From Microscillaceae bacterium (GTDB lineage: Bacteria; Bacteroidota; Bacteroidia; Cytophagales; Microscillaceae): a DNA stretch of 29,258 bases. Shown one piece after another: positions 1 through 6,828 of this stretch; position 1 is the first letter of the stretch; each line of letters begins with the position of its first letter. The translations under genes were made by a program, and so were the position numbers. The notes under the pieces are model-generated. The model was not told the origin of the DNA. It did not search any database and worked only from the letters and a program-made list of their open reading frames with translations. The stretch is taken from positions 1-29,258 of the forward strand of contig DMXI01000329.1 in the NCBI GenBank assembly GCA_003483885.1. Reading direction: 5' to 3'.

Positions 1-37
1 TGTAGTTTCTTGTGCTAAAATTTGTTCCATTACGCCG

Positions 38-81
38 AAACTGATCAAACATTCACTCGTACCTCGTTCAGTGATCAGTTT
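38..81. repeat. Inverted repeat near the left edge
   Basis: AACTGATCA at 39-47 is the exact reverse complement of TGATCAGTT at 72-80, and a38:t81 extends the stem to 10 bp around a 24-nt loop. No T-run follows on either strand, so it does not look like a terminator. It could be part of a mobile-element end or an extragenic palindrome. A 31-codon minus-strand frame (1-93) is open through it to the window edge, but nothing identifies it as a gene. Confidence 0.35.
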
Positions 82-270
82 TCGCGGCTCCATTTCGCAA
101 ATTTCTTAACGCCAATAAACTAAGGCGAAATTTAAGTCCTTGTTTTTCAGGATAAAAATCTCATTAACAAAGGTTTATACCTTGGTTTTATTTGGATATT
201 CTTAGCTAAGGTTGACGCGCATGCGATTTATCGGGTAAGCTAAAGACCAATGGCTATCAGGCGCTATAGA

Positions 271-477
271 CTACTCCCTTTTTGTATTCGGCTTGTCTTT
301 TAATTGATAGCCCGTTTCGCTCTTGAGCTGGTCGTATAGAGTTGGTTTGTTTATAGGGCTATTTGGCAATAAACAATACAGAATTAAACCTTCTTTAGGA
401 CAAACCAATTCTGCCAGCAGAGGGCGTATATCAAAAAAAGCCAAATCTAAAAGATTAAATCCAAAAGGATAGAAAGT
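271..477 (-). pseudogene. Coding-like remnant without a start codon
   Basis: The minus strand here reads as about 68 protein-like residues, including FGFNLLDLAFFDIRPLLAEL near its beginning and KSETGYQLKDKPNTKRE before a TAG at 271-273. The frame has no ATG. It begins immediately after the terminator of the neighbouring membrane-protein gene and is open back through that terminator. The composition looks like real protein, not random translation, so I read it as the 3' remnant of a decayed gene, possibly from a mobile element. I do not recognise the family. Apart from this and the inverted repeat, bases 1-534 show nothing. Confidence 0.35.
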
Positions 478-501
478 AAAAAAGCAGCACTTTTGTGCTG
501 C
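478..501 (-). terminator. Intrinsic terminator of the 535-966 gene
   Basis: On the minus strand GCAGCAC (501-495), an AAAA loop and GTGCTGC (490-484) form a perfect 7-bp stem. Six U follow (483-478). It lies 33 bp after the stop codon of the membrane-protein gene. Confidence 0.85.
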
Positions 502-534
502 CTCCTTATGATAAAATAATATTTTGTTACTTGT

Positions 535-966
535 CTAATACAAGAAAAGGCGAGTAATGATAAGCCAAACACCAAGCCCGATACTAATCATACCGAGGGT
601 AGTTTGCATAGGTCTCAGTTTCTCTAAAAGCTGCTGACCTTTCTCTTTAGCTTCATCGCTATTGGATAATACCAATTTATTTATGAGTGCATAACCCAAC
701 AAAAAACCTAATGCTGCTTCCAGTAGCCCACCTGCCAGTGAAGTGGCCCACCATAACGCGTGGTATTTGAGGAGACCAATTCTTAAAATAGTGCGGATTA
801 CCCCCCACAAGCCCCAAAAACAAAAGATCAAGCCAATCCAACCTTGATAAGGAGCTATCTTATCTAAAGTTTCTTTAGCATCTGGTCGTCTTGATAAAAG
901 CAAAGAAGGAGCGGCTAAAATGCCTAAAACAATTAGTGTTACTCCATATATGATTCCGTAAAGCAT
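535..966 (-). CDS. Small integral membrane protein, four helices
   Basis: This is a 143-aa protein of unknown function. Hydrophobic segments lie at about residues 2-24, 42-62, 72-100 and 122-142. A charged stretch (DEAKEKGQQLLEKLRP) separates the last two and would face the cytoplasm or periplasm. The N-terminal helix lacks a clear cleavage site, so it is probably an inner-membrane protein. It is a single-gene unit: the next minus-strand gene upstream has its own terminator, and this one ends at the hairpin at 478-501. No catalytic motif is visible. I do not recognise the family, although small four-helix proteins of this kind are common in Bacteroidota. Confidence 0.75.
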   Translation of the reverse strand: MLYGIIYGVTLIVLGILAAPSLLLSRRPDAKETLDKIAPYQGWIGLIFCFWGLWGVIRTILRIGLLKYHALWWATSLAGGLLEAALGFLLGYALINKLVLSNSDEAKEKGQQLLEKLRPMQTTLGMISIGLGVWLIITRLFLY

Positions 967-1031
967 TTTTTAGTGGTTTTATTAATTGTAAGTGAATAAA
1001 TTCATCCTGGGTTTAATTTACATAAAGATAC

Positions 1032-1069
1032 AAAAAAAGCAGGGAGAGCAAAAACATGCTTCCCTGCTT
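1032..1069 (-). terminator. Intrinsic terminator of the 1147-1473 gene
   Basis: On the minus strand AAGCAGGGA (1069-1061) pairs with TCCCTGCTT (1045-1037). An inner AGCA/TGCT stem continues past a one-base bulge, and a run of seven U follows (1038-1032). Confidence 0.85.
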
Positions 1070-1146
1070 GGTCTGTCAAAGTTTAATGTAAACTTTTTTA
1101 GGATGGCAATATTGAGACTTTGAAAAAGTTTCGTTTTGATATTTTA

Positions 1147-1473
1147 TTAGAGATACCAAGGCTGAAAAACCATGTCGTTGGTATAAGTATCGATGTTGTT
1201 TTGAGCAACTACCCGATTCTCGAGCGCAACATTGGTCGCTCTTAGTTTTTTTACTTCCTGTTCCAACCCCTGAAGCTTCTCAAACAAAACACTGGACAAT
1301 TGCTGGATTTGGCTACTGACCATTTCTTTGAGTTCAGGTTCTTTGTTAGTTGAACTTTGGGTAGACACTGCTTTGGTTTTTGGAGCAGTCGCTTTTTTCG
1401 TCACTTTTTTAGGTTTGGGAGTAATCTTCCAAACAATTTCTCTGGTGTTATTATCTATTCCTAAACTGTCCAT
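1147..1473 (-). CDS. Lys/Ala/Pro-rich coiled-coil protein, unknown function
   Basis: This is a 108-aa soluble protein. Residues about 15-40 are a basic, low-complexity Lys/Pro/Ala/Thr tract (TPKPKKVTKKATAPKTKA), similar in style to histone-H1-like or nucleoid-associated tails. Residues about 48-90 form a heptad-type coiled coil (LSSVLFEKLQGLEQEVKKL), and the tail ends in aromatic residues (FQPWYL). A basic tail plus coiled coil could suit a DNA- or polymer-associated oligomer, but that is inference. It is a monocistronic unit with a good promoter 71 bp upstream and a strong terminator downstream, which supports a real gene. Confidence 0.7.
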   Translation of the reverse strand: MDSLGIDNNTREIVWKITPKPKKVTKKATAPKTKAVSTQSSTNKEPELKEMVSSQIQQLSSVLFEKLQGLEQEVKKLRATNVALENRVVAQNNIDTYTNDMVFQPWYL

Positions 1474-1543
1474 GATATGCGATTTTTTAAAGGAGTTTGT
1501 TGGGTATATGCTAATTATATGAGCGTTAATGCTTTTGTTATGA

Positions 1544-1576
1544 CAAATATAATAGCATTTTCAAACTATTGCCAAA
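1544..1576 (-). promoter_or_regulatory. Bacteroidota-type promoter for the 1147-1473 gene
   Basis: On the minus strand TTTG (1576-1573), a 21-bp spacer and TATATTTG (1551-1544) match the -33/-7 consensus TTTG...TAnnTTTG. Transcription would begin near 1538, giving a leader of about 65 nt before the ATG at 1473. Confidence 0.6.
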
Positions 1577-1635
1577 TTTTTAAACATAAATTTTGCTATT
1601 TTTTTTAGCAATTGAAACAAGCTAGGATTAGACAT

Positions 1636-1665
1636 AAAAAATAGCCTACTCGAGAGAGTAGACTA
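1636..1665 (-). terminator. Intrinsic terminator downstream of the 1840-2805 gene
   Basis: On the minus strand CTACTC (1661-1656), a tetraloop (1655-1652) and GAGTAG (1651-1646) form the core. Three more pairs lie beyond a single mismatch (1665-1663 with 1644-1642). Six U follow (1641-1636). The distance to the upstream stop codon is about 175 nt, so the mRNA has a long 3' tail. Confidence 0.8.
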
Positions 1666-1839
1666 CTGACCTTTGAGTAATTATATTTGATGACATGAAA
1701 GTAAATACAACTTTGAATTCCTCCTGCCTTTGGTCTTACTGAAAGGAAACCAAAGATGCTGGAACCACTTTTGAGAACCATGCTTATTTTGTGATAAAAC
1801 GCCTCCAGCTTTCGAGTGGCTTTGTTTGTAGGCAATGTA

Positions 1840-2805
1840 TCAAAGCGTACCATAATCCACCATTACTTCTTGTACCTCCTCACCGTTGATCTCAACAACT
1901 ACTTCTTCCACTTCAAATGGTTTTACTTTTAAGAGCTCTAGCAAGCCTTTAAACTCTCCTAAATCTATAGACTGTGTTTTTGAGAACTTGAGTTTTTTGC
2001 CCAAAGTATCAAGCCCAATGGTTTGGCAATTTTGCAAGTAGTTTTTGAGCAATACCACCGACTCTGACAACTCCGTAATGGAAGATTTGCCCAAAAGAAA
2101 ACTCTCTGGAAACATATTAAGATAGTGTATGACAACCTTCATTGCGGCATTTTGGGCTTCGTTTGGGTCCATATGCCGAGCAGAGGAGGTGCCATCTTCG
2201 GCATTATACATCAGATATTTTAGATTTTCTTCTTCAGGGTGATACCAAAAGTACTCCTGCATTGTAGTTTTAGGACCAACTAAGCTTTGTTGTTCCATAA
2301 TGTCCAGCACTTTTTCTTCCCAAAAATTAGGGTTAAATTGTACATAAGTGCATTTCTTGACATCTTGGTAAGTCACAATTCGGTGAAAGTATGCCTGCGT
2401 TATTTGGATGATTTCCCACAATTGCTCATCGGTAGCGTCATTGGGTATTCCCAACTCATAATAAGTATGGGTTACCTCCTTGCCATCTTGTCCGGTAAAC
2501 GTATATTCATTGACTTTGATGAATTCCTCCCAACCTATTGATCGGGCATACTCAATCAGGTGTTCTACGGTTGATTGTTGCGCTGGGTCTTGTTTTTGCT
2601 CCTCCATAAAGCCCATCAAATCTCGGACATAATCTTCGCTATTCATATCCTTCAAAGACTGAATATCCAGCTTTTTTTTAGCTTCTTCGGCCTCTTCCAA
2701 CGTATCGTATGTGTCCACACAGGTAGCCAAATTATTATCGGTAACGTACCATTCGTCGGTATAGAAAAACCAAATTTTGTGTACGCCAAATTTTTTTGTT
2801 TCCAT
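1840..2805 (-). CDS. Hypothetical acidic protein, 321 aa
   Basis: I do not recognise this soluble, acidic protein. The N-terminus (KIWFFYTDEWYVTDNNLATC, roughly residues 10-29) looks like a short beta module. It is followed by helical segments rich in Glu and Lys (LEEAEEAKKKLD), an alpha/beta middle with many Trp and Tyr, and an acidic C-terminus ending in VDYGTL. No signal peptide, membrane helix or catalytic motif is visible. It starts 85 bp after the stop of the DUF6915-type gene on the same strand and could be co-transcribed with it. The unit ends at the terminator at 1636-1665. The pairing suggests a shared accessory role, which is inference. Confidence 0.7.
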   Translation of the reverse strand: METKKFGVHKIWFFYTDEWYVTDNNLATCVDTYDTLEEAEEAKKKLDIQSLKDMNSEDYVRDLMGFMEEQKQDPAQQSTVEHLIEYARSIGWEEFIKVNEYTFTGQDGKEVTHTYYELGIPNDATDEQLWEIIQITQAYFHRIVTYQDVKKCTYVQFNPNFWEEKVLDIMEQQSLVGPKTTMQEYFWYHPEEENLKYLMYNAEDGTSSARHMDPNEAQNAAMKVVIHYLNMFPESFLLGKSSITELSESVVLLKNYLQNCQTIGLDTLGKKLKFSKTQSIDLGEFKGLLELLKVKPFEVEEVVVEINGEEVQEVMVDYGTL

Positions 2806-2890
2806 AAGTAAGTTTTTAGAAAATGTGATGAGTTAGAAATTGAAATACTTGTTTTTCAATAATAAACCTTGATCTGGGATTTAGTCTAGT

Positions 2891-3499
2891 TTAATCTCTA
2901 AACCCTACTCGCAAGTTATTGTGCATACCCTCTGGAACTACCTGTCCATTGTTCATCCAAAGGCGAAACTCCATACGAGCAAAGAGCATTTCTGGGGTAA
3001 TTCCAAAGTTTTGGATGAGAGGGCGGCGTTTGAGGACTTGTGGCAATATTTCGTTCAAAAACCAAGAATTGTGGGTAATGAGCAAAGACTTGAGTTGCCC
3101 AGTAATGGCCAGGGGAGAGAGCAACAGTTGACAAACCTCGGCATCATCTTGATATTGTTTGATAACCACGTCAAATCGTTGGAGGTCGGCATCATCATCG
3201 GAAATGGCACTGGTAAAATCACTAAGATTGGGAATAAACTTATTGCGATAATCGGGCAGTACGTGGTCTTGCTCACAAAGGTCTTTGACGTTTACTTCCT
3301 TGCCATCACTATTGACAATGACTGCCCCAAAAATAGGAATGACTACGCGGCGAATACCCCATAGGTTATGCAATATTCGGTGGCGATTGTCACTGCAAAG
3401 TTCTTTGGTAGAGTCCATAAACGAATGAATAGAATAATAATCTTCTATTTTTCCTCCTCGTTTTTGTACAGATATTTCGGCGTGTTTATAGGGATTCAT
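2891..3499 (-). CDS. DUF6915-type protein with a C-terminal extension
   Basis: Residues 1-100 match my memory of the DUF6915 family pattern: an N-terminal PYKHA, then GGKIEDYYSIHSFMDSTK, an RHR motif (residues about 39-41), an FG pair and NSDGKEV, then an acidic/His segment and a Pro-containing IPNLSDF. Conserved His, Asp and Arg residues hint at a metal- or phosphate-binding site, but no activity is established that I know of. Family members are usually only about 90-110 aa. Here residues about 105-202 add a second helical part (ITGQLKSLLITHNSWFLNEI) that I cannot assign. The gene precedes the 321-aa gene on the same strand. Function is unknown, and the family call rests on motif memory only. 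Confidence 0.7.
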   Translation of the reverse strand: MNPYKHAEISVQKRGGKIEDYYSIHSFMDSTKELCSDNRHRILHNLWGIRRVVIPIFGAVIVNSDGKEVNVKDLCEQDHVLPDYRNKFIPNLSDFTSAISDDDADLQRFDVVIKQYQDDAEVCQLLLSPLAITGQLKSLLITHNSWFLNEILPQVLKRRPLIQNFGITPEMLFARMEFRLWMNNGQVVPEGMHNNLRVGFRD

Positions 3500-3612
3500 A
3501 TTGGTTTTGTTGGTAGTGATGTTTAAATGAGTAGCAATTTAGCGTTTTTTGCTAATTTTATAAGCATAAAGCCTTTTTTTGTAAATCTCACCTATCCAAT
3601 ACTCCTGATCCC

Positions 3613-3671
3613 TTGGGGTGGTACGATTACTTCTTTTTGAGTAATGATGATTTACGCCTACATCACCCCAA
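3613..3671. repeat. Nested inverted repeat in the 3500-3716 gap
   Basis: TTGGGGTG (3613-3620) is complementary to CACCCCAA (3664-3671), and within it ATTACT (3626-3631) pairs with AGTAAT (3640-3645). No U-run follows, so this is not a standard terminator. It could be an mRNA end structure for the gene at 3717-3944 or an operator. Nothing else was seen in this gap. Confidence 0.3.
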
Positions 3672-3716
3672 CTATACCATATTTGATAAGGATGTCATTT
3701 CGCGGCCTTTTTAGGA

Positions 3717-3944
3717 TTAAGTTATTATTCCCTTCAGTTTTTCTGATCGTTCTTTGTCACTCAAGCTCTTTAATTTCTCAATAATCGTGAATGTATCAGA
3801 ATTCGTTGGCAAATCAAGCCTGTCTGCAACGGTTTGCTTTAATAGCCTTACTTGCGGATTATTTTCTCGCTTTTCTTTCAATTTCTTAAAGTGCTCTCGT
3901 GTTCTCACAAGATCTTCATAAAGTATATCTTCCAGCGTTTTCAT
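3717..3944 (-). CDS. Small charged helical protein, 75 aa
   Basis: This 75-aa protein is highly charged and predicted to be largely helical (LYEDLVRTREHFKKLKEKRE at residues about 8-27, and FTIIEKLKSLSDKERSEKLK near the C-terminus). I recognise no family. Its ATG overlaps the TGA of a 26-codon ORF in the arrangement ATGA, which usually means translational coupling. The size and charge would suit an antitoxin-like or regulatory partner, but no toxin is adjacent and I make no such claim. Confidence 0.5.
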   Translation of the reverse strand: MKTLEDILYEDLVRTREHFKKLKEKRENNPQVRLLKQTVADRLDLPTNSDTFTIIEKLKSLSDKERSEKLKGIIT

Positions 3945-4021
3945 GATTTCATTAATAAGTTAAAGAAGTGTATATCACTCTCTATTTGTTTAACGGCTTC
4001 TCGCCAATCTAGGATATCCAT
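3941..4021 (-). CDS. Micro-ORF of 26 codons overlapping the next gene
   Basis: The minus strand reads ATG at 4021-4019, then codons beginning MDILDWREAVKQIESD, and a TGA at 3943-3941 that shares four bases with the ATG of the 75-aa gene. An in-frame TAG lies 15 bases before the start. The peptide is amphipathic and shows no signal sequence. Either it is a short coupled protein or leader, or it is the 3' end of a decayed gene. The exact ATGA junction is the main evidence that it is translated. Confidence 0.4.
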   Translation of the reverse strand: MDILDWREAVKQIESDIHFFNLLMKS

Positions 4022-4119
4022 TTCGGCCTCAACCTAAAGAATGTAGAATGATGTATTTTGGTGGTCTTAGGCAATTTTATCCTATCCAAAAGAAGAATAA
4101 AACCAGAAAAAAATTCTTG

Positions 4120-4149
4120 TTTGAAAGCGGTAATCTTCTTTAATTTTTG
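4120..4149 (+). promoter_or_regulatory. Possible promoter of the lactone-oxidase gene
   Basis: TTTG (4120-4123) and TAATTTTTG (4141-4149) are separated by 17 bp. The -7 element has one extra T compared with TAnnTTTG. The start would fall about 35 nt before the ATG at 4190. Confidence 0.35.
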
Positions 4150-4189
4150 ATAAATTACAATAAACTATTGCTTAATCATTGCCTAAGAT

Positions 4190-5503
4190 ATGTCCAAAAC
4201 TGTCAAAAACTGGGGAGGTACCGTGGTGTTTCATCCCAAATTTATTCGCTATCCTACTTCGCACGAAGAAGTGGTAGAAATTATAAAAACAGCCCGCCAA
4301 AACCACCAACAAGTGCGCGTGATTGGCTCAGGACATAGCTGGACATCTTTGGTGAATACTGACTACATATTGGTATCGTTGGATCAATACCAAGGCATAG
4401 AAACGCTGGATAAGGCTAACTGCACCGCAGTAGTAAAAGCAGGTACCAAATTGAAATTGTTGGGGGAGTTGCTGCACGCCGAAGGGCTAGCCATGGAAAA
4501 CATGGGCGATATCAATGTACAGTCCATTGCAGGAGCACTCAGCACGGGTACCCACGGTACTGGAGTAAAGTTTGGCACCTTGGCTACTCAAATGTTGGAG
4601 ATTACTTTTGTAAATGGGCTGAGCGAAACCATCGTTTGTTCGGAGCATACTAATCGTGAGGTTTTCAAAGCGGCCCAAATATCCTTGGGCGCTCTGGGGA
4701 TCATTACCAAAATTAAATTAAGATTGGTGCCTACCTTTAAGCTGGAGTATGTGTCGACCAAGGCCGATTTAGACGATACCTTGCTTAATCTGGAAAAGTA
4801 TAAGCAAGAAAATCGCAATTTTGAGTTTTATTGGTTCCCTTACACCAAGACGGTACAGCTCAAATTTGTAAACAAAACCCCAGAAGCACCCAAAAACGTG
4901 GGGTTTGCTAAAAAACTCAATGATGTTGTCCTGGAAAACGGAGTATTTGGAGCTTTGAGCAGGTTTTCGAGAGCATTTCCAAAAACAGCCCCACGTATTA
5001 GCAAGATTTCGGCCTGGGGCGTTTCCAAAGGTACCTACATTAATCATAGTCACCTGATATTTGCCACCCAACGCCTGGTTCGTTTTTATGAAATGGAATA
5101 CAACATTCCTCAAGAGTCTTTTATCAATGTAATCAAAGAAATAGAGGCTTGTATTCATGAGCATCAGTTTAAGGTGCATTTCCCGATTGAGTGTCGCTGG
5201 GTAAAGGCCGATGATATTATGATTAGCCCTGCCAGTGATCGTGATTCGGCTTATATTGCGATACACATGTACAAAGGGATGGAGTATAAGCCTTATTTCG
5301 ATGCCATTGAACAAATCTTTCGGAAGTATAAGGGGCGTCCGCATTATGGCAAAATGAACACGCTCAAACAAGCCGATTTTGCCGAATTATACCCAAACTG
5401 GCAAAAATTTATGGATATTCGACAACAAATGGACCCCGATAAAGTGTTTTTAAATGAATATTTACAAGAATTATTTGTACAAAACGCCCTTCAGGAGTCT
5501 TAA
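4190..5503 (+). CDS. FAD-linked sugar-1,4-lactone oxidase (ALO/GLO family)
   Basis: This 437-aa protein belongs to the vanillyl-alcohol-oxidase superfamily, in the branch of D-arabinono-1,4-lactone oxidase, L-gulono-1,4-lactone oxidase and alditol oxidase. The N-terminal FAD-binding PP-loop has RVIGSGHSW at residues 43-51. His49 is the expected covalent FAD attachment residue. The FAD domain runs to about residue 185 (SLGALGIITKIKLRLVP), followed by the ALO substrate domain. The C-terminal motif is HYGK at 385-388, where many relatives have HWxK, so Trp is replaced by Tyr. Length is typical of the family. No signal peptide or membrane anchor is present. It would oxidise an aldonolactone or polyol with O2 or another acceptor. 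The substrate cannot be told from sequence. It appears monocistronic. Confidence 0.85.
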   Translation: MSKTVKNWGGTVVFHPKFIRYPTSHEEVVEIIKTARQNHQQVRVIGSGHSWTSLVNTDYILVSLDQYQGIETLDKANCTAVVKAGTKLKLLGELLHAEGLAMENMGDINVQSIAGALSTGTHGTGVKFGTLATQMLEITFVNGLSETIVCSEHTNREVFKAAQISLGALGIITKIKLRLVPTFKLEYVSTKADLDDTLLNLEKYKQENRNFEFYWFPYTKTVQLKFVNKTPEAPKNVGFAKKLNDVVLENGVFGALSRFSRAFPKTAPRISKISAWGVSKGTYINHSHLIFATQRLVRFYEMEYNIPQESFINVIKEIEACIHEHQFKVHFPIECRWVKADDIMISPASDRDSAYIAIHMYKGMEYKPYFDAIEQIFRKYKGRPHYGKMNTLKQADFAELYPNWQKFMDIRQQMDPDKVFLNEYLQELFVQNALQES

Positions 5504-5541
5504 CACCAATTTAACAGGGCAAAATTGAAACTTTATAATGA

Positions 5542-5567
5542 TTGTTTAGGTTCTTTTTGTACATTAG
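5542..5567 (+). promoter_or_regulatory. Weak candidate promoter for the cys operon leader
   Basis: TTG (5542-5544) and TACATTAG (5560-5567) resemble the -33/-7 elements, but the 15-bp spacer is short and the -7 box has a mismatch. Transcription would begin near 5574, upstream of the poly-Cys leader ORF. It is placed mainly because a leader transcript must start in this gap. Confidence 0.25.
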
Positions 5568-5630
5568 CGCCAAGCAAAAAAATCAATAGCTAAAAAACAT
5601 TATTGAAATAATAATTACTTAGAAAAAATT

Positions 5631-5747
5631 TTGTTACACCATATCAAAAATATCGCCCAGGTTTGTGCAGCAGCGTGTTGTTGTTGTGTGGCGGTAGCAT
5701 GCTGTTGCATGCCAATGAGAAGGGTGACAAATCATGATATAATCTAG
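5631..5747 (+). CDS. Poly-cysteine leader peptide upstream of cysM
   Basis: The frame from 5607 to the TAG at 5745-5747 encodes a run whose core is CAAACCCCVAVACCCMPM: eight Cys codons among fifteen (TGT at 5664, four TGT at 5676-5687, TGC-TGT-TGC at 5700-5708). No in-frame ATG precedes the Cys run. The best start is TTG at 5631, after an A-rich stretch usual for Bacteroidota initiation, which gives 38 aa. The Cys cluster lies directly before complementary segments able to form alternative antiterminator and terminator structures ahead of a cysteine synthase operon. I infer that the ribosome's progress through these codons senses Cys-tRNA supply. The start codon is the least certain point. 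Confidence 0.7.
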   Translation: MLHHIKNIAQVCAAACCCCVAVACCCMPMRRVTNHDII

Positions 5748-5818
5748 ATATAATAGATAACAATACGCTTGAAGCCTTTCTCTGAGTTCATTAAGAACTA
5801 CCGGGAAAGGCTTTTTTT
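5697..5818 (+). promoter_or_regulatory. Cysteine-responsive transcription attenuator
   Basis: Three structures can be drawn. GCATGC (5697-5702) pairs with GCATGC (5707-5712) inside the Cys-coding run. GAGAAGGGT (5717-5725) pairs without interruption with GCCTTTCTC (5774-5782), seven Watson-Crick and two G-U pairs, as the antiterminator. AAGCCTTTC (5772-5780) pairs with GAAAGGCTT (5805-5813) followed by U residues, as the terminator. The last two are mutually exclusive. The logic follows amino-acid operon attenuation: ribosome stalling at Cys codons leaves 5717-5725 free to block termination, while rapid translation favours the terminator. The stop codon at 5745 lies about 20 nt beyond the antiterminator arm, so the exact timing is uncertain. 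Confidence 0.65.
5772..5818 (+). terminator. Intrinsic terminator in the cysM leader
   Basis: AAGCCTTTC (5772-5780) and GAAAGGCTT (5805-5813) form a 9-bp stem. A second small stem AGTTC/GAACT (5785-5789 with 5795-5799) sits in the loop, and a run of seven T spans 5812-5818. It lies 65 bp before the cysM ATG with no full gene between it and the leader ORF, so it must act as an attenuator. Confidence 0.8.
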
Positions 5819-5883
5819 ATGCCCATAGGCTTCTACCTAATAATTAAACTTTCTTATAACTCTAATTAAAAAAGAACACTAAA

Positions 5884-6822
5884 ATGCAGACGCTCGTTGC
5901 TCCCTCGGCCCTGGAAACCCGCTTAAAGCAGGTAGAAAAATTGATTGGAAATACCCCGCTAGTACCGCTTGACAGGGTATATCCAAACCCCAAAGTAAAA
6001 ATATTTGCCAAATTGGAATGGCAACAACTAGGAGGAAGCGTAAAAGCTCGCCCAGCCTTCAATATTATCAAACATGCCATTTTGAATGGCGAACTAGACA
6101 AAAGCAAAACATTGCTAGATGCCAGTAGTGGCAATACAGGCATTGCCTATGGAGCAGTTGGGGCCGCTTTGGGGATTAAAGTAGCCTTGTGCTTACCCGA
6201 AAATGCGTCTAAAGAAAGAAAAATGATTTTACGATCTCACGGAGTAGAAATCATTTATACACCCGCCACTGAACTCACCGACGGAGCCCAAATCCGAGCA
6301 AAAGCTTTACACGCCGAAAATCCTGGTAAATACTATTATGCCGACCAATATGCGAATGAAAATAACTGGAAAGCCCATTACGAACGTACCTCCCAAGAAA
6401 TTTATTATCAAACCAATGGCAGGGTTACCCACTTTGTAGCGGGTTTAGGAACCTCTGGAACCTTTATGGGAACGAGCCGTGGCTTAAAAGCAATCAACCC
6501 TAATATTGAAGTAGTCTCTTTTCAACCTGATTCTCCCATGCACGGGCTAGAAGGGTGGAAACATATGGAAACTGCCATTGTCCCTAAGTTTTATGATCCC
6601 AGTTTGGCCGATAAAAACCTGGAAGTGAGCACCTTTGATGCTTATGATATGGTAAAAGAAGTGGCTCAAAAAGAAGGCTTACTCATTAGTCCTTCGGCAG
6701 CGGCCAATTTGGTAGGAGCCATGCAAGTGGCTGATACGCTGGAAGAAGGCGTGGTAGTAACGGTATTTGCCGATAGCGCCGATAAATACAGTGAAGTTTT
6801 GAATAACATATTTGATAATTAG
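5884..6822 (+). CDS. cysM: Cysteine synthase, CysM type (PLP fold type II)
   Basis: This 312-aa PLP enzyme replaces the activating group of an activated serine with sulfide or a thiocarboxylate to make cysteine. Visible landmarks are GGSVKARPA with Lys54 as the PLP Schiff-base lysine, SSGNTG at 81-86 binding the substrate carboxylate, GLGTSGTFMG at 187-196 binding the PLP phosphate, and SPSAAAN near 269-275 at the PLP ring nitrogen. The GGSVK motif and the following JAMM, CysO-like and MoeZ-like genes place it with mycobacterial CysM, not CysK. By eye, Lys226 (WKHMET) aligns with the Arg of M. tuberculosis CysM implicated in O-phosphoserine use. Expression should be controlled by the upstream poly-Cys attenuator. 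Donor choice (O-phosphoserine or O-acetylserine) is not proven by sequence. Confidence 0.9.
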   Translation: MQTLVAPSALETRLKQVEKLIGNTPLVPLDRVYPNPKVKIFAKLEWQQLGGSVKARPAFNIIKHAILNGELDKSKTLLDASSGNTGIAYGAVGAALGIKVALCLPENASKERKMILRSHGVEIIYTPATELTDGAQIRAKALHAENPGKYYYADQYANENNWKAHYERTSQEIYYQTNGRVTHFVAGLGTSGTFMGTSRGLKAINPNIEVVSFQPDSPMHGLEGWKHMETAIVPKFYDPSLADKNLEVSTFDAYDMVKEVAQKEGLLISPSAAANLVGAMQVADTLEEGVVVTVFADSADKYSEVLNNIFDN

Positions 6823-6828
6823 AAGTTA

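Noticed and set aside
1..93. Minus-strand frame of 31 codons from ATG 93-91 running off the left edge
   Set aside because: Too short to judge, crossed by a perfect inverted repeat, and no recognisable motif. It could be real but cannot be supported from this window.
1593..1611. TTGCTA/TAGCAA hairpin
   Set aside because: A weak 6-bp AT-rich stem with no adjoining U-run and no gene whose end it could mark.
1605..1853. Minus-strand 82-codon frame overlapping the end of the 321-aa gene
   Set aside because: The intrinsic terminator at 1636-1665 lies inside it, its sequence has no protein-like pattern, and it is better explained as the 3' tail of the upstream mRNA.
2921..3364. Plus-strand 147-codon frame
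   Set aside because: It is antisense to the DUF6915-type gene, whose frame shows family motifs. The plus frame has no such pattern.
4769..5371. Minus-strand 200-codon frame
   Set aside because: It is wholly antisense to the lactone oxidase, which has intact FAD motifs. It is a shadow frame.
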